In this document: positions 17,065 through 26,641 of the stretch, piece after piece
How positions within the stretch are numbered: the stretch's first letter is position 1
Layout of the letters: each line of letters begins with the position of its first letter
Source of the DNA: Candidatus Poribacteria bacterium
GTDB lineage: Bacteria > Poribacteria > WGA-4E > JAJDTR01
Reading direction: 5' to 3'
NCBI GenBank assembly: GCA_022827055.1
Contig: JAJDTR010000024.1
Span: 1 to 47,413 of the forward strand
DNA: 47,413 bases
Notes under the pieces: model-generated
Databases searched by the model: none
Told to the model about the DNA's origin: nothing
The model's input: the letters and a program-made list of their open reading frames with translations, nothing else
Program-made: the position numbers and the translations under genes

Positions 17065-18690
17065 TTAGTGGTGATGATGGTGGTCGTGAGCCTCAGGTTT
17101 TGGCTTCTCCTCAACTTCCGTCACGAGAGTTTCTGTCGTCAACAGCAAGCCAGCAACACTTGATGCGTTTTGAAGTGCGGATCGAACGACCTTTGTCGGG
17201 TCCACAATCCCTGCTTGAAGAAGGTCTTCGTACTCTCCGGTTCCTGCATTTAGTCCGTAAGCCCCCCCTCCGTCTTGGATTTTAGCTACGACCACGGAGC
17301 CTTCCAATCCGGCGTTTTCGGCAATCAATCGGCTGGGTGTCAATAGAATTTGACGAACGATGTTCACACCGACTTCTTGATCCCCGTCAAGATGGAAATT
17401 GCTCAATGCGGCGCCGGCCCTCAACAGTGCGACACCGCCCCCAGGCACGATACCTTCCTCAATTGCCGCGCGGGTCGCAGACAGAGCATCTTCAAACCGT
17501 GCCTTCCGTTCCTTCATTTCGACTTCGGTTGCAGCTCCGACATTTATTACAGCGACCCCTCCCGCGAGTTTGGCGAGTCGTTCTTCCAATTTCTCGCGAT
17601 CGTAATCTGAGGTCGTTCCCTCAATTTGGAGGCGAATTTGAGCAATACGACTTTCAACATCCTCATTTGAACCAGCCCCGTCAACTATTGTGGTATTATC
17701 TTTATCCACAACGACTCTTCTAGCACTACCTAGCATACCGACGACAACATTTTCGAGTCGGATACCGCGATCTTCTGAAATGACTTGACCTCCGGTTAAA
17801 ATGCCAATGTCCTCAAGCATCTCTTTACGGCGATCTCCGAAACCGGGAGCTTTTACGGCGGCGACCTGGAGAGCACCACGCAACTTATTCACTACAAGAG
17901 TCGACAGCGCCTCACCTTCAACATCCTCAGCAATGATTAGAAACGGTCGTCTCAGCTGGGACACCTTCTCTAGAATCGGTACAAGCTCGGCTATCGCGCT
18001 AATTTTTCCCGTGTTGATTAAGATTAGCGGATTTTCAAATTCTACAGTCATCGATTCAGGGTCGGTTGTAAAGTTAGGGGAAAGATATCCGCGATCAAAT
18101 TGCATCCCTTCGACGGTATCGACATTCGTATCAGCGCTTTTCCCTTCCTCAACAGTAATGACACCGTCTTTCCCGACCTTATCCATTGCGTCTGCGATCA
18201 AAGTACCAATCTCACTGTTGTGAGCTCGATCATTGGCGGCAATTGCTGCAACTTGTGCAATTTCGTCGTGAGTGTTTACGGCTCGACTCTGTTCGCCGAT
18301 AGCATCGACGACCACATCAACAGCTTTATCGACGCCAATTTTTATTTGCATCGGATCCGCGCCGGCTGTTACGTTCTTGAGCCCTTCATGAACTATCCCT
18401 TGTCCAAGCAGTGTCGCAGTGGTAGTACCATCGCCAGCAACGTCATTTGTCTTTGTCGCTACTAATTGTAAGAGTTGAGCCCCCATGTTTTCATATTCAT
18501 CCGGAAGTTCAATCTCTTTAGCGACGGTTACTCCGTCACTAGTAGTAACAGGGGATCCGAACGACTTTTGAATTACGACATTCCTGCCACGCGGCCCCAG
18601 AGTTACCTTTACGGCGTCAGCCAGTGTATCGGCACCTCGCTTAAGCGCTGCTCTTGCCTCCTGATCAAATATCAACTTCTTTGCTGCCAT
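17065..18690 (-). CDS. groEL: Chaperonin GroEL (60 kDa)
   Basis: ATP-driven folding chamber subunit, cytosolic tetradecamer. The 541-residue sequence is full length and contains the family signatures: [11 protein letters not shown], the ATP-binding and catalytic [11 protein letters not shown], and [12 protein letters not shown] near residue 410. The usual flexible Gly-Gly-Met tail is replaced by a histidine-rich end, [11 protein letters not shown], as in some second-copy chaperonins. No groES gene lies in the flanking DNA, unlike the usual groES-groEL operon. Expression is evidently under HrcA control: a perfect CIRCE element and a consensus promoter sit just upstream. The ATG start opens the standard [14 protein letters not shown]-terminus. 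Confidence 0.97.
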   Translation of the reverse strand: MAAKKLIFDQEARAALKRGADTLADAVKVTLGPRGRNVVIQKSFGSPVTTSDGVTVAKEIELPDEYENMGAQLLQLVATKTNDVAGDGTTTATLLGQGIVHEGLKNVTAGADPMQIKIGVDKAVDVVVDAIGEQSRAVNTHDEIAQVAAIAANDRAHNSEIGTLIADAMDKVGKDGVITVEEGKSADTNVDTVEGMQFDRGYLSPNFTTDPESMTVEFENPLILINTGKISAIAELVPILEKVSQLRRPFLIIAEDVEGEALSTLVVNKLRGALQVAAVKAPGFGDRRKEMLEDIGILTGGQVISEDRGIRLENVVVGMLGSARRVVVDKDNTTIVDGAGSNEDVESRIAQIRLQIEGTTSDYDREKLEERLAKLAGGVAVINVGAATEVEMKERKARFEDALSATRAAIEEGIVPGGGVALLRAGAALSNFHLDGDQEVGVNIVRQILLTPSRLIAENAGLEGSVVVAKIQDGGGAYGLNAGTGEYEDLLQAGIVDPTKVVRSALQNASSVAGLLLTTETLVTEVEEKPKPEAHDHHHHH

Positions 18691-18771
18691 TCAAGTTCTC
18701 CTCATTGTCTGTGTTCAAATCGGTTTATCGGAGCCTATTAAAATATAGAGATGATGGATAGACACCAGCTG

Positions 18772-18798
18772 TTAGCACTCTCAAGTATCGAGTGCTAA
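18772..18798 (-). promoter_or_regulatory. CIRCE operator (HrcA site)
   Basis: TTAGCACTC and GAGTGCTAA are perfectly complementary nine-base arms separated by nine bases, an exact CIRCE consensus. The element lies just downstream of the groEL -10 box, covering the expected transcription start region, so bound HrcA would block initiation until heat stress titrates it. Confidence 0.95.
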
Positions 18799-18808
18799 CA
18801 TGAGCGAA

Positions 18809-18837
18809 ATTATATCATGTAAAAATCCCAAAGTCAA
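18809..18837 (-). promoter_or_regulatory. groEL sigma-70 promoter
   Basis: On the minus strand the sequence reads TTGACT, 17 bases, TATAAT (reverse of 18837-18809). The -10 box lies 10 bases before the CIRCE element. The arrangement is that of a housekeeping promoter under repressor control. Confidence 0.85.
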
Positions 18838-19547
18838 CATATATGCCGGTGCCAATCAGGGGAAACGCAACTAAAACCGCTCAATCGCTCCGGCGTTGAA
18901 ACTAACCATGGTGGCTGTTTTCAACTTCGTAAGTTGCTCATCTTTACAGCGACATTAGATCGGAATGTGGATAAAATGTTGATCCGTCACCCGTTTTGGG
19001 CGTTTTCGGCTGAACTTGTACCTAATTTTTATGTAAAAATGGACGTCAAAAATAGGTACAGAAATGTGAACGGAGGCTTTATTTCGAGGGCGTGTTCACA
19101 TGGTTTGATTCAATACTTTCCTTTGATAGCACGGGTTCATGTGCGGTCAAATGTGAACAAGATGTTAACAGAAAAAAAAAGATCTACGCCGCTAAGGGGA
19201 TGGAAATAAATAATCTTTCAATATATACCAAACTGTGCTATGCCCTGCGCTATTAAACCCCCAAAACTGGTGAAAGGTTATTCTTTTCCAGCCCCTAAGG
19301 TCACTTTGGAGTACCTGAGAAGCCAAAACGCCGACTCGTTGGAACACAGATAATCGGGGATGGGACACAGCGTGTTACTCCGCCGCTCACCTGTTCGTTT
19401 CATATTATACTATACACGTGTAAAGTATTCAATGCAAAGTCAGATGCGTTTCTCCTGTGGTGCCAATCCTTATAACTGATTGTCAAGATGGATTGAGCAT
19501 GACCCATGGTTACAATCCGATGTCTCTTGGCTAGCGGCGTGAATATT
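18838..19547. other. Non-coding stretch with two inverted repeats
   Basis: I find no supported gene in these roughly 700 bases. A short plus-strand frame at 18934-19209 lacks a ribosome binding site and family resemblance. Two structures stand out: a hairpin with arms GTACCTAATTTTT (19018-19030) and AAAAATAGGTAC (19048-19059), and a near-perfect 20-bp palindrome centred on TACACGTGTA (19408-19427). Confidence 0.4.
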
Positions 19548-21614
19548 TTATTTAGACTCGACACGTTTACGGAGTTCGCTGAGCCGTCGGAGAACATCGG
19601 CCCGGTCCGTGCCTTGGAATCCGAGACTTGATGCTTCGTCAATCACCATTTCAGCTTGAATCTGGCTGTTGTCGATTAGGTTTATGGCTCTCTTGTATGC
19701 TTGTGAAGCACGCGATTGATTTCCTCGTTCTTGATTTGTCAAGGCAAGGTAAACAAAGGCTGCTGCTAGGCGTGGAGATTGAGGCCGGCTGTTGATAAAC
19801 TCTTCAAACGCCAGTGTCGCGTCATTGTAGCGACCATCTTCGTAATGAATCCTTCCGATCCGGAACCGTGCTCGATCAGCAAAACTGTCCTTGTAGCCTT
19901 CGGCGAGGTATGAATCGCGCTCAGGGTAGGTAATCGTTGTCTGATATGCCTGTAACGCTTCATCATACCGCCGCAGTGTGCGATAAATCTCACCCAATTG
20001 AAAATTAGCCATCATTGTGTGCGATGATGAAGGGTATTTCTCAATCAACCCTTGATGACTTTGGATCGCCATTTCCGTATCATCAAGGTGTTCCAGATAG
20101 ATTAACCCAATACGGTACATTGCTTCTGCAGCCCAAGGCGAAACCGGATAGTCGTCAATCAGTTGGCGGTAAACTGCAATTGCTTGCTGATATTCTTGCA
20201 ATCCCCGCTCATAGATAGTCCCTATCCGAAATTTACCATGAGCCGCCGTTGGCAAATCTGAAAATGCGCTAATTCGATCTTGCAGTTTCTGAATGGAGGC
20301 ATATGACGATATCGAACTAAGTTGGTCCTGCGCTTTCTTGGCGTACTCGCTCTGCGGTACATCTGCAATCAGTTGCTGTGCCAGGTGTAGCGCCTTCACG
20401 TACTGTGACATGCGAATTAGCGCGTTAATTTTGTCCCATGCAACCCGAGGAAGTTCAACCTCAAGGAAATCAATCTTTGTTCGTAATGCCGTCTCAATTT
20501 GATCGTGACTTTGATTATGTCTGCCGATTTGCCCGAAGTAAGCAGGTTCAAGGGTTGGAAGGTAAACGTGCAGGAAGGTCCGGTAGGACTTGAGCGCCCG
20601 GCGGTAGTCGTTGGATTTTTCGTGACACACGCCCAACCAATAAAATGCAGCGTGAGTATTCCAGAAGTCAGGGTATTTCTCAATAAGCGATTCTAGAATA
20701 GATGCAGCTTCTTGATAGTGTCCTTGCTTTTCATTGATGCGCGCAATTTGGAAAAGTGCATCCGCAGCAAAACTGCTTGTTGGATAGATTGTGGGAACTT
20801 TGCGGTAGGCTGAGATGGCGAACTCGGGTTCATTCAGAACCACATGCCACAGATTTCCAACACGCCACTGCGCTTCGGGCGCATTCTTAGCGTCCGGATA
20901 TTCCTTCAAAATAATTTCGTATTGCGCAATCGCTTTTTCGGGCTGATTTAGTTGGTAGTGGCTGCGATATACTTCTGCGATTTGGAATAAAGCTTCAACT
21001 GCAGAGGGTGTGCCGGAATATGAACGGACAATTTTGTGCTGTGTCTCCAACGTTTCAAGAGCAGTCTGAATATTGCGTATCTTTTGTAAGCCAGTTTTGT
21101 GTGCAAAATGGGTAGGCGGAAATTGATTTACGAGTGACTGGTAGGTACGAATTGCATTGTCACATTGCCCCATTCGGCAGTAGACATCGCCCTTCTTGAT
21201 GTAGGCAAGAAACAGGTCTACTGCCGCTGGAGTCTTAGCCTTTTGTTGAATGACACGGTTGTAAGCGTTCAATGCCTCCGGATAATCACGGGTGTAGTTG
21301 TAATGGATTTCACCCAACTGATGGTAAATCCAACTGAGTTGGTCGGCATCTTTCGTTGAATCTGCCAGATCGCGCAACGTTTGTGTTGCTTGATTGTATT
21401 TGCCGGCATCAATCAAGGTGGATACATTAACGATCTGTGTTTCCGCAATCGAAAAGATAACATGGTTCAACAATAAAACGCTAACTATCAATAGTTGAAT
21501 ACGTCGTCTAGAATTCGCCCCCAGATGACAGATAAACCTAGTACGACATTCGTCGAAACAAATCCCTTTTTCCTTCAAACCTCTGCTCTCTTGGTGGTTT
21601 ATGAGCCTTTTCAT
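19548..21614 (-). CDS. Secreted or anchored TPR repeat protein
   Basis: A protein of about 688 residues. One hydrophobic segment sits near its N-terminus (LLIVSVLLLNHVIFSIAET), then tetratricopeptide repeats run to the end, for example AIAQYEIILKEYPDAKNAPE and AIAVYRQLIDDYPVSPWAAE. It should sit in the periplasm or on the membrane as a protein-binding scaffold; no enzymatic domain is seen. The start is uncertain: an in-frame TTG at 21632 lies four bases after the anti-sigma stop, and I prefer the ATG six codons later. It is the third gene of the sigma/anti-sigma operon, so it may be a target or a sensor part of that pathway. That role is inferred from position alone. Confidence 0.8.
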   Translation of the reverse strand: MKRLINHQESRGLKEKGICFDECRTRFICHLGANSRRRIQLLIVSVLLLNHVIFSIAETQIVNVSTLIDAGKYNQATQTLRDLADSTKDADQLSWIYHQLGEIHYNYTRDYPEALNAYNRVIQQKAKTPAAVDLFLAYIKKGDVYCRMGQCDNAIRTYQSLVNQFPPTHFAHKTGLQKIRNIQTALETLETQHKIVRSYSGTPSAVEALFQIAEVYRSHYQLNQPEKAIAQYEIILKEYPDAKNAPEAQWRVGNLWHVVLNEPEFAISAYRKVPTIYPTSSFAADALFQIARINEKQGHYQEAASILESLIEKYPDFWNTHAAFYWLGVCHEKSNDYRRALKSYRTFLHVYLPTLEPAYFGQIGRHNQSHDQIETALRTKIDFLEVELPRVAWDKINALIRMSQYVKALHLAQQLIADVPQSEYAKKAQDQLSSISSYASIQKLQDRISAFSDLPTAAHGKFRIGTIYERGLQEYQQAIAVYRQLIDDYPVSPWAAEAMYRIGLIYLEHLDDTEMAIQSHQGLIEKYPSSSHTMMANFQLGEIYRTLRRYDEALQAYQTTITYPERDSYLAEGYKDSFADRARFRIGRIHYEDGRYNDATLAFEEFINSRPQSPRLAAAFVYLALTNQERGNQSRASQAYKRAINLIDNSQIQAEMVIDEASSLGFQGTDRADVLRRLSELRKRVESK

Positions 21615-21635
21615 GTGGCAAATCTTCTTCAAACG

Positions 21636-22322
21636 TTACCGAAATCCTCTGATATTGCTAATTGTAATGTTCTCGTAAGATGTTCCTTGAGCCTGCTCAT
21701 TCAACATGCGTTTTCTACCAGCCGTCTCCCATTCATCATTTCTCAGATGCATACTAACAAAAACATCCTGCAGACTCCGACGTATGCCCTGCGAGCGATA
21801 CTGCTCCAGTTGCTCGTGTGAAGGCGAAACGTCAATTTTGACCACTGGCAATTTCGTTGATTGATCGCCATCGAACGAGACGATAGAAATCAACAGCACC
21901 ACTACGAAAGCACAACCGGTTAACATTCCACGCCAAAGTTGACGTACGCCAGTGGCATGATAACCATCCAAGAAAAAGCGTTCCTTTTGCAGCAAGAATC
22001 TGGATGGAAGTAGTTGGCGCACACGTAGGAACAAGGTACCGCCGTCTGCTTGTTCATTTTCCGCCGCTAGACGTCTGTAGACTTCCATCTCTACATCTTT
22101 AAGTTCCCACGCAGTCGATGAGAATTCAGTCTCTGCCTTGTCCGTAAGTTTCAATACCTCTTTCAACGCTCCGATTTCTTTTCTACAATTCGCGCAATCA
22201 CGCAGATGTGCGTCGAGTTCAGAAATCTGTGCGTCCTCAAGAAGATTGCACACATAGTCAATGTGAAGCGCTTCAAATTGCTTGCAGGTGGACATTAAAG
22301 GATACCTAGTTTCAGATTTCAT
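21636..22322 (-). CDS. Anti-sigma factor with zf-HC2 domain
   Basis: Predicted membrane-bound anti-sigma factor of 228 residues. The N-terminal zinc-binding anti-sigma motif is H-x3-C-x2-C, His39, Cys43 and Cys46 in HLRDCANC. A single membrane helix at about 129-150 separates it from a periplasmic tail of some 75 residues. The ATG overlaps the stop of the sigma factor gene by 11 bases, so translation is probably coupled. A second in-frame ATG nine codons later, just before STCKQFE, is an alternative start. It should hold the ECF sigma factor inactive until a signal reaches its periplasmic part. Confidence 0.85.
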   Translation of the reverse strand: MKSETRYPLMSTCKQFEALHIDYVCNLLEDAQISELDAHLRDCANCRKEIGALKEVLKLTDKAETEFSSTAWELKDVEMEVYRRLAAENEQADGGTLFLRVRQLLPSRFLLQKERFFLDGYHATGVRQLWRGMLTGCAFVVVLLISIVSFDGDQSTKLPVVKIDVSPSHEQLEQYRSQGIRRSLQDVFVSMHLRNDEWETAGRKRMLNEQAQGTSYENITISNIRGFR

Positions 22323-22893
22323 TTCCTTCCCAAAGAGGTTGAAGCAGAACTTGCAATTTCTTCATTGCTCGGTGCAGATGGACTTTGACAGTGCCTTCCG
22401 CCATACCAAGAACCTCTGTAATTTCCTTGATTTGCATGCCTTCATATCGATTCAACATAAAGACTTCTTTTTGATTTGGCGAAAGTTGATCGACTGCGGC
22501 GCGGATTAAGCAATTGCGATCCTTTTCTTCCAACTGCCATGCCGGGTCACTTCCCAAATCGGAAGCTACAGGTTCTTCAATCGCCATCTCTTCGTCATCC
22601 AACGAAAAAGTCATCCTTCGTGATTTTGCGCGATGGTGGTCGATTGACAGATTATGAGCGATTCTGTAAAGCCATGTTGAAAATCGAGCTTGCGGCTGCC
22701 AAGAATCAAGCGCACGATAAGCCTTGAAAAAGACTTCAATTGTCAATTCTTCGGCGTCCTCGTAGCTTCTTACGGATCTCAGTAAGTAAGCATTGATTCT
22801 GTGCTTGTACCGCTTCATTAATTCATCAAATGCGTGATGACGGCCAGCCTGGAATTGTGCCACCAACATCTCATCTTCAACTATCGTGTCCAT
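22312..22893 (-). CDS. ECF RNA polymerase sigma factor (RpoE-like)
   Basis: Extracytoplasmic-function sigma factor of 193 residues. Region 2 is visible as FDELMKRYKHRINAYLLR, with ELTIEVFFKAYRAL and FSTWLYRIAHNLSIDHHR for -10 recognition. An acidic linker follows, then region 4 with LSPNQKEVFMLNRYEG and the helix-turn-helix GMAEGTVKVHLHRAMKKL for the -35 element. It is the first gene of the operon with its anti-sigma factor and a TPR protein. Autoregulation is likely for this class, but I could not identify its promoter. Confidence 0.92.
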   Translation of the reverse strand: MDTIVEDEMLVAQFQAGRHHAFDELMKRYKHRINAYLLRSVRSYEDAEELTIEVFFKAYRALDSWQPQARFSTWLYRIAHNLSIDHHRAKSRRMTFSLDDEEMAIEEPVASDLGSDPAWQLEEKDRNCLIRAAVDQLSPNQKEVFMLNRYEGMQIKEITEVLGMAEGTVKVHLHRAMKKLQVLLQPLWEGNEI

Positions 22894-23317
22894 AAAGAAC
22901 CCAATCCGACATTAGGATTACACGGAATTTCAAACGACAAATCGTCTCGTTAGTTTACAGATTTCGGGAAAGCCGACTCATTTTCATGCAAAGAACATAT
23001 TTGATTCCGACTCCGTATTTACTTCAAATGGCAGGCTAATGAGACTCTTATACCATTTCTCTATATTTGCAGTGCATTAGTACGTCAATCAAATCTTACC
23101 AGTGCGGGGCAAGATGCCCCGCCTACGGGCTTGGTGTGCGGGATATGGTTGGAGTCGGTCTTTTCAAAATAGTATAATTGGGAAAATTATATGCACTATT
23201 ATTCAAGCGAAATGGTATTAGTACACAAGGCGTGAACTATTTGTTCAAGATAGGAATTCTATGTTGCACCGCGGACGTAACCATGACAAATAATTGTCAG
23301 CATGATGCCGTAGCAAG
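22894..23317. other. Non-coding stretch with a GC-rich hairpin
   Basis: No gene is seen. GCGGGGC (23104-23110) and GCCCCGC (23116-23122) form a perfect seven-base stem with a five-base loop. No run of T follows, so it is not a standard terminator; it may be a dispersed palindromic repeat. The promoter of the sigma factor operon should also lie here. Confidence 0.4.
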
Positions 23318-24121
23318 TCAATTATTATCTCGAGCCTTAACAAGATTTCGCACGCGCGACGGATCCACCTCATTTGTAGTTATCCCTTCGCGTTTCAGCC
23401 ATGTGCCAACAATGACGCCATCGGCACATTGTAATAGGCTGGCAATCGTGTCCGCTGAAACGCCGCTTCCTGCAAAGACGTATGCTTGAGGAACAGCGTC
23501 CTTTACCTGCCGGAAATGGTTGTAGCAAACCTGTTTACCTGTTCCCAATCCGGTCACAATTAGCGCGTCAGCGAGTCCGCGGTGGTGTGTGTCTTCCGCA
23601 CTGGTCCCCAAATCGATGTTTGCAATCGGGGCAGCGTGTTTTACCTCGATGTCAGCGAATATTTTCACGTTGCTATTGAGCGTTGTGCGATAACGAAGCG
23701 TCTCATGCGCTTTTCCTTGTAGAATCCCCTGATCTGTAAGCATCCCTCCGGTATGGACATTGATACGGATAAAACTCAACTGAGTAACCGTAGCGATTGC
23801 CATTGCCGACTTTGCATCATTCCGAAGCACGTTAATTCCTATTGGTGTCTTCGGGAAGTGATCGCGAATCTCGTGCGCAATGATTGTCATTGATGCTACG
23901 GTGTGAGTTTCCACTCGATCCGGGAAAAAGGGCGCATCACCGTAGTTTTCAATGATGATCCCGTCAATGCCATTATTAATAAGAGCGCCTGCATCCGACA
24001 GCGCCCTAGAACGAATGTCTGTGAGTCCAACTGTCGATTTCGGGCTGCCGATTAAAGGAAGCAAATGCACGACGCCGATAATTGGCTTGGAGTGATTGAA
24101 TAGCTTTTCAATTCCGTGCAT
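23318..24121 (-). CDS. BtpA/SgcQ family TIM-barrel protein
   Basis: A 267-residue member of the BtpA family. BtpA was linked to photosystem I biogenesis in cyanobacteria, but relatives are widespread in non-photosynthetic bacteria with unknown activity. Typical stretches are KPIIGVVHLLPLIGSP at the start, GIDGIIIENYGDAPF, then FADIEVKHA, ADALIVTGLGTGK, and at the end ADGVIVGTWLKREG. The fold is a TIM barrel whose late phosphate-binding loops are visible. The gene lies 16 bases after a SurA-like chaperone gene, probably on the same transcript. The family is certain, the reaction is not. Confidence 0.88.
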   Translation of the reverse strand: MHGIEKLFNHSKPIIGVVHLLPLIGSPKSTVGLTDIRSRALSDAGALINNGIDGIIIENYGDAPFFPDRVETHTVASMTIIAHEIRDHFPKTPIGINVLRNDAKSAMAIATVTQLSFIRINVHTGGMLTDQGILQGKAHETLRYRTTLNSNVKIFADIEVKHAAPIANIDLGTSAEDTHHRGLADALIVTGLGTGKQVCYNHFRQVKDAVPQAYVFAGSGVSADTIASLLQCADGVIVGTWLKREGITTNEVDPSRVRNLVKARDNN

Positions 24122-24137
24122 GACATCAGACTAATTA

Positions 24138-25259
24138 TCAAGGCTGGTTGCTTGGACTATACGTCTTCATTGTCTGGGCTAACGAAGAATCCAATATACG
24201 CCAATTCGCAATTCTTTTCTGCTCTGCTAACCATTTTTCCATTTGTTCACCAACCTGTTTGTCAATCAGCATCCTCTTAATTTCGTCCTTGACTTCAGTG
24301 TAGGCTTGACGGCGGCGTTTCTCTACACCGCGCGAATTTACGATAAGGAAGCCGCTCGGCGTGTGGATAGGGAAACTCCACCTATTCGTCTTCAATGCCG
24401 CAATTTCTTTTCCCAGTTTGGTAGTAATGTATAAAGTATCTACCCCCGTATCGGGTTCGATGTGCGCGGCGGCTTGCTCAAATTCCTGAATCTCCTCGAT
24501 TGGCGTACCGTTTCTTAGATGTGAGTAAATCGCTTCGGCAGAACGTAAGGCTTGAGTCTCCTCTTGAAGAGAGGCGTCTAACCTTAAGGGAACGAGCACA
24601 AATTCGAATCGGACCTTTGCAGCCTCAGAAAATTCAGATTCGTGTAGTTCAAAATATTGCAATGATTCTTGATCAATCTTTTCCGCATCTATCCTGTTAA
24701 TGAATTTGCGGAAAATCAAATCGTCAATTATCAGTCCTGCTCTCATCCAATCTTCCAGCTCGGCATATTCTAGTCCGCTTAGCTTCAATGTATCAGAGAA
24801 GACTAATTCGGACGGGTAAGAATCCTTGAGCCTTTTCATGTCGGCAGCAACTTCGCCTTCCCAACTTACCAGGAGAATTCCCCATCGTTCTGCTTCCTGT
24901 AACATAAGTGTTCGGTCAATGAGAATGTCTAAAATAGTTCGTTGGGCTTCGGTTGACGGATTTTTGAGTTCGTCGAGCAGCGGTGGTAATAATGAAACTA
25001 AGGGGTCAACGAAAGCACGGACAACCAACGAGCTCCGGAGTTCGGTCCATGTGATAGCTTGGCCATTGACAACAGCGACTACGTAGTCAATTCTTTCTTC
25101 ATTGCCCACTGCAGACCGAGTTCCGGTTATAGAGAATACCCCGATTATTGAGAAAACTGTTAAGCCAAATGCATATCTCGCAAATGAGTGCCACAGCCAA
25201 TCAATAGCAGTGTTGCCGCATTGTCCAAAGATAGAGTTCTGTTCCGATCTTGCAGGCAT
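24138..25259 (-). CDS. SurA-like periplasmic chaperone/isomerase
   Basis: Predicted exported folding factor, 373 residues from the chosen start. A hydrophobic export segment (YAFGLTVFSIIGVFSIT) precedes a SurA N-terminal-like domain that opens with YVVAVVNGQAITWTEL and includes LIDRTLMLQEAERWGI. A rotamase-like part follows, weakly conserved and ending in PSGFLIVNSRGVEKRR, then a helical C-terminus. The parvulin core is too divergent to be sure that isomerase activity remains. I chose the ATG with GGAGAG close upstream; the frame is open to a GTG at 25346 that would add 29 residues before the signal. It probably assists outer-membrane or secreted protein folding. Confidence 0.75.
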   Translation of the reverse strand: MPARSEQNSIFGQCGNTAIDWLWHSFARYAFGLTVFSIIGVFSITGTRSAVGNEERIDYVVAVVNGQAITWTELRSSLVVRAFVDPLVSLLPPLLDELKNPSTEAQRTILDILIDRTLMLQEAERWGILLVSWEGEVAADMKRLKDSYPSELVFSDTLKLSGLEYAELEDWMRAGLIIDDLIFRKFINRIDAEKIDQESLQYFELHESEFSEAAKVRFEFVLVPLRLDASLQEETQALRSAEAIYSHLRNGTPIEEIQEFEQAAAHIEPDTGVDTLYITTKLGKEIAALKTNRWSFPIHTPSGFLIVNSRGVEKRRRQAYTEVKDEIKRMLIDKQVGEQMEKWLAEQKRIANWRILDSSLAQTMKTYSPSNQP

Positions 25260-25422
25260 TTCTCTCCAGATTCCGATTCCTGCTGTTTTTTCCGAGGTTG
25301 ACGGAGAATCACTGGCGTGAACGCCTCGAAATCTTGGGCATCGCACTATTAGACACTTGAAATAACATAATTCCGACCTTCAAATCTCAAAGGCAATTTT
25401 ATCGACCGATTATGATGAGAAA

Positions 25423-26265
25423 TTAGCGTTCAAACACAAATTCTTCTAGGGCTTTGGCGACGCCATCTTCGTCGTTTGATGCCGTCACATGGAATCCCAT
25501 CTGTTTGAGTGCCGGGACGGCGTTCTCCATCACAACCCCTACACCGGCGAATTCTAACATCTCCAGGTCGTTGTAATTGTCTCCAATGGCAATTATCTCG
25601 GTCTGGTCTATGTTTCCGTTCTCAGCGAGAAAGCGAAGAGGTTCGCGTTTGCTTACATCTGGGTTAGTGAGTCCAATGAAAGCGCGTTGCCAATCCGTCG
25701 TGGTAACAACAATCGACTTAACTTCGCCATTCAGTCGCTCTTCAAATACCTCGGCAAGTTGATGCAGGTTGACCGTGGGGACGACACAGATGACTTCGAT
25801 GACGTCATCCGGCAAATCCGTGGAAAGATTGTCGACTTCGCAAAGAAATCGATGGTTTTCCCGGAGGTAACCCTTTTCCCACGAGTCTAACTTGTCCCCG
25901 TAATCTTCGACCAGAATGGCTGCCTCGTCATCGACTCCGGCAAATACTACCGGACATAGCCCCATTTCTTTTGCAACTTCAACCACCTGTTGAGCGGTCT
26001 CGCGGGGAAGCAATCGATGATATAGCAACTCGCCATTAAGTTGTTTGAGAATTGCGCCATTATGCACCGCAAGCAGCATGTTTGGAAGTTCGAGTTGCAA
26101 AACTCGTTGTTTAGCCGTGAAGAATCGTCTTCCTGTAGCGACTAGAATAACTGCACCCTCTTCAGCAGCACGTTGAACTGATTTATAGGTTCTCTCGGAA
26201 ACTCGTCCGCACGAGTTTAGAAGTGTTCCATCAATGTCTAGTGCGATAACTTTGTATCTTGTCAT
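25423..26265 (-). CDS. Cof-type HAD phosphatase (HAD-IIB)
   Basis: Cytosolic phosphatase of the haloacid dehalogenase superfamily, Cof subgroup, likely acting on sugar phosphates or flavin-type phosphorylated metabolites. All motifs are present: motif I as LDIDGTLL with nucleophile Asp10 and Asp12, motif II ILVATGRR, the late motif IV GDNYNDLEML, plus AGVGVVMENA. The 280-residue length is usual and a C2B cap is visible between motifs II and III. It is separated by 76 bases or more from the SurA-like gene, so co-transcription is possible. The exact substrate cannot be given. Confidence 0.9.
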   Translation of the reverse strand: MTRYKVIALDIDGTLLNSCGRVSERTYKSVQRAAEEGAVILVATGRRFFTAKQRVLQLELPNMLLAVHNGAILKQLNGELLYHRLLPRETAQQVVEVAKEMGLCPVVFAGVDDEAAILVEDYGDKLDSWEKGYLRENHRFLCEVDNLSTDLPDDVIEVICVVPTVNLHQLAEVFEERLNGEVKSIVVTTTDWQRAFIGLTNPDVSKREPLRFLAENGNIDQTEIIAIGDNYNDLEMLEFAGVGVVMENAVPALKQMGFHVTASNDEDGVAKALEEFVFER

Positions 26266-26641
26266 TAAAAGAGATGAAGGCTAGAGATTGAAGTTTTTTT
26301 AACTGTATCTGCTGTGAAACAGACGTAGAAAGCTAAACAAATGTTAGCACACGATTATGTTTCCATCCATAGAAATTTCTCACATAAGCGGTTTTGCACT
26401 TCCGGATACAAGTAGAGTATGAATCGATTCTGGGAACTAAAGTCCTCTTGGTTTGTGAGATTAACCATATGGAATCCGCAGTGTAATCAGTTGTATCTCC
26501 GTTTAGAAGTGACAGAACTCGGCAAACGGTTAGTCATATTTAGAGTTCAGACGGATTTTAAACGATGATGAAGTACGCTTGTAAACATGGCTTCCGATTT
26601 CGGTTAGAGCGTATCCAACCTTAAGAAAGTAGGAGTAGAAC
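26266..26641. other. Divergent non-coding spacer
   Basis: This 376-bp stretch lies between the HAD gene (minus) and the TPR gene (plus). Apart from a ribosome binding site AGGAG near 26630, I see neither a gene nor a clear promoter or repeat in it. Confidence 0.4.

Noticed and set aside
18934..19209. 91-codon plus-strand frame
   Set aside because: No ribosome binding site, no recognisable domain, and it spans a long hairpin.
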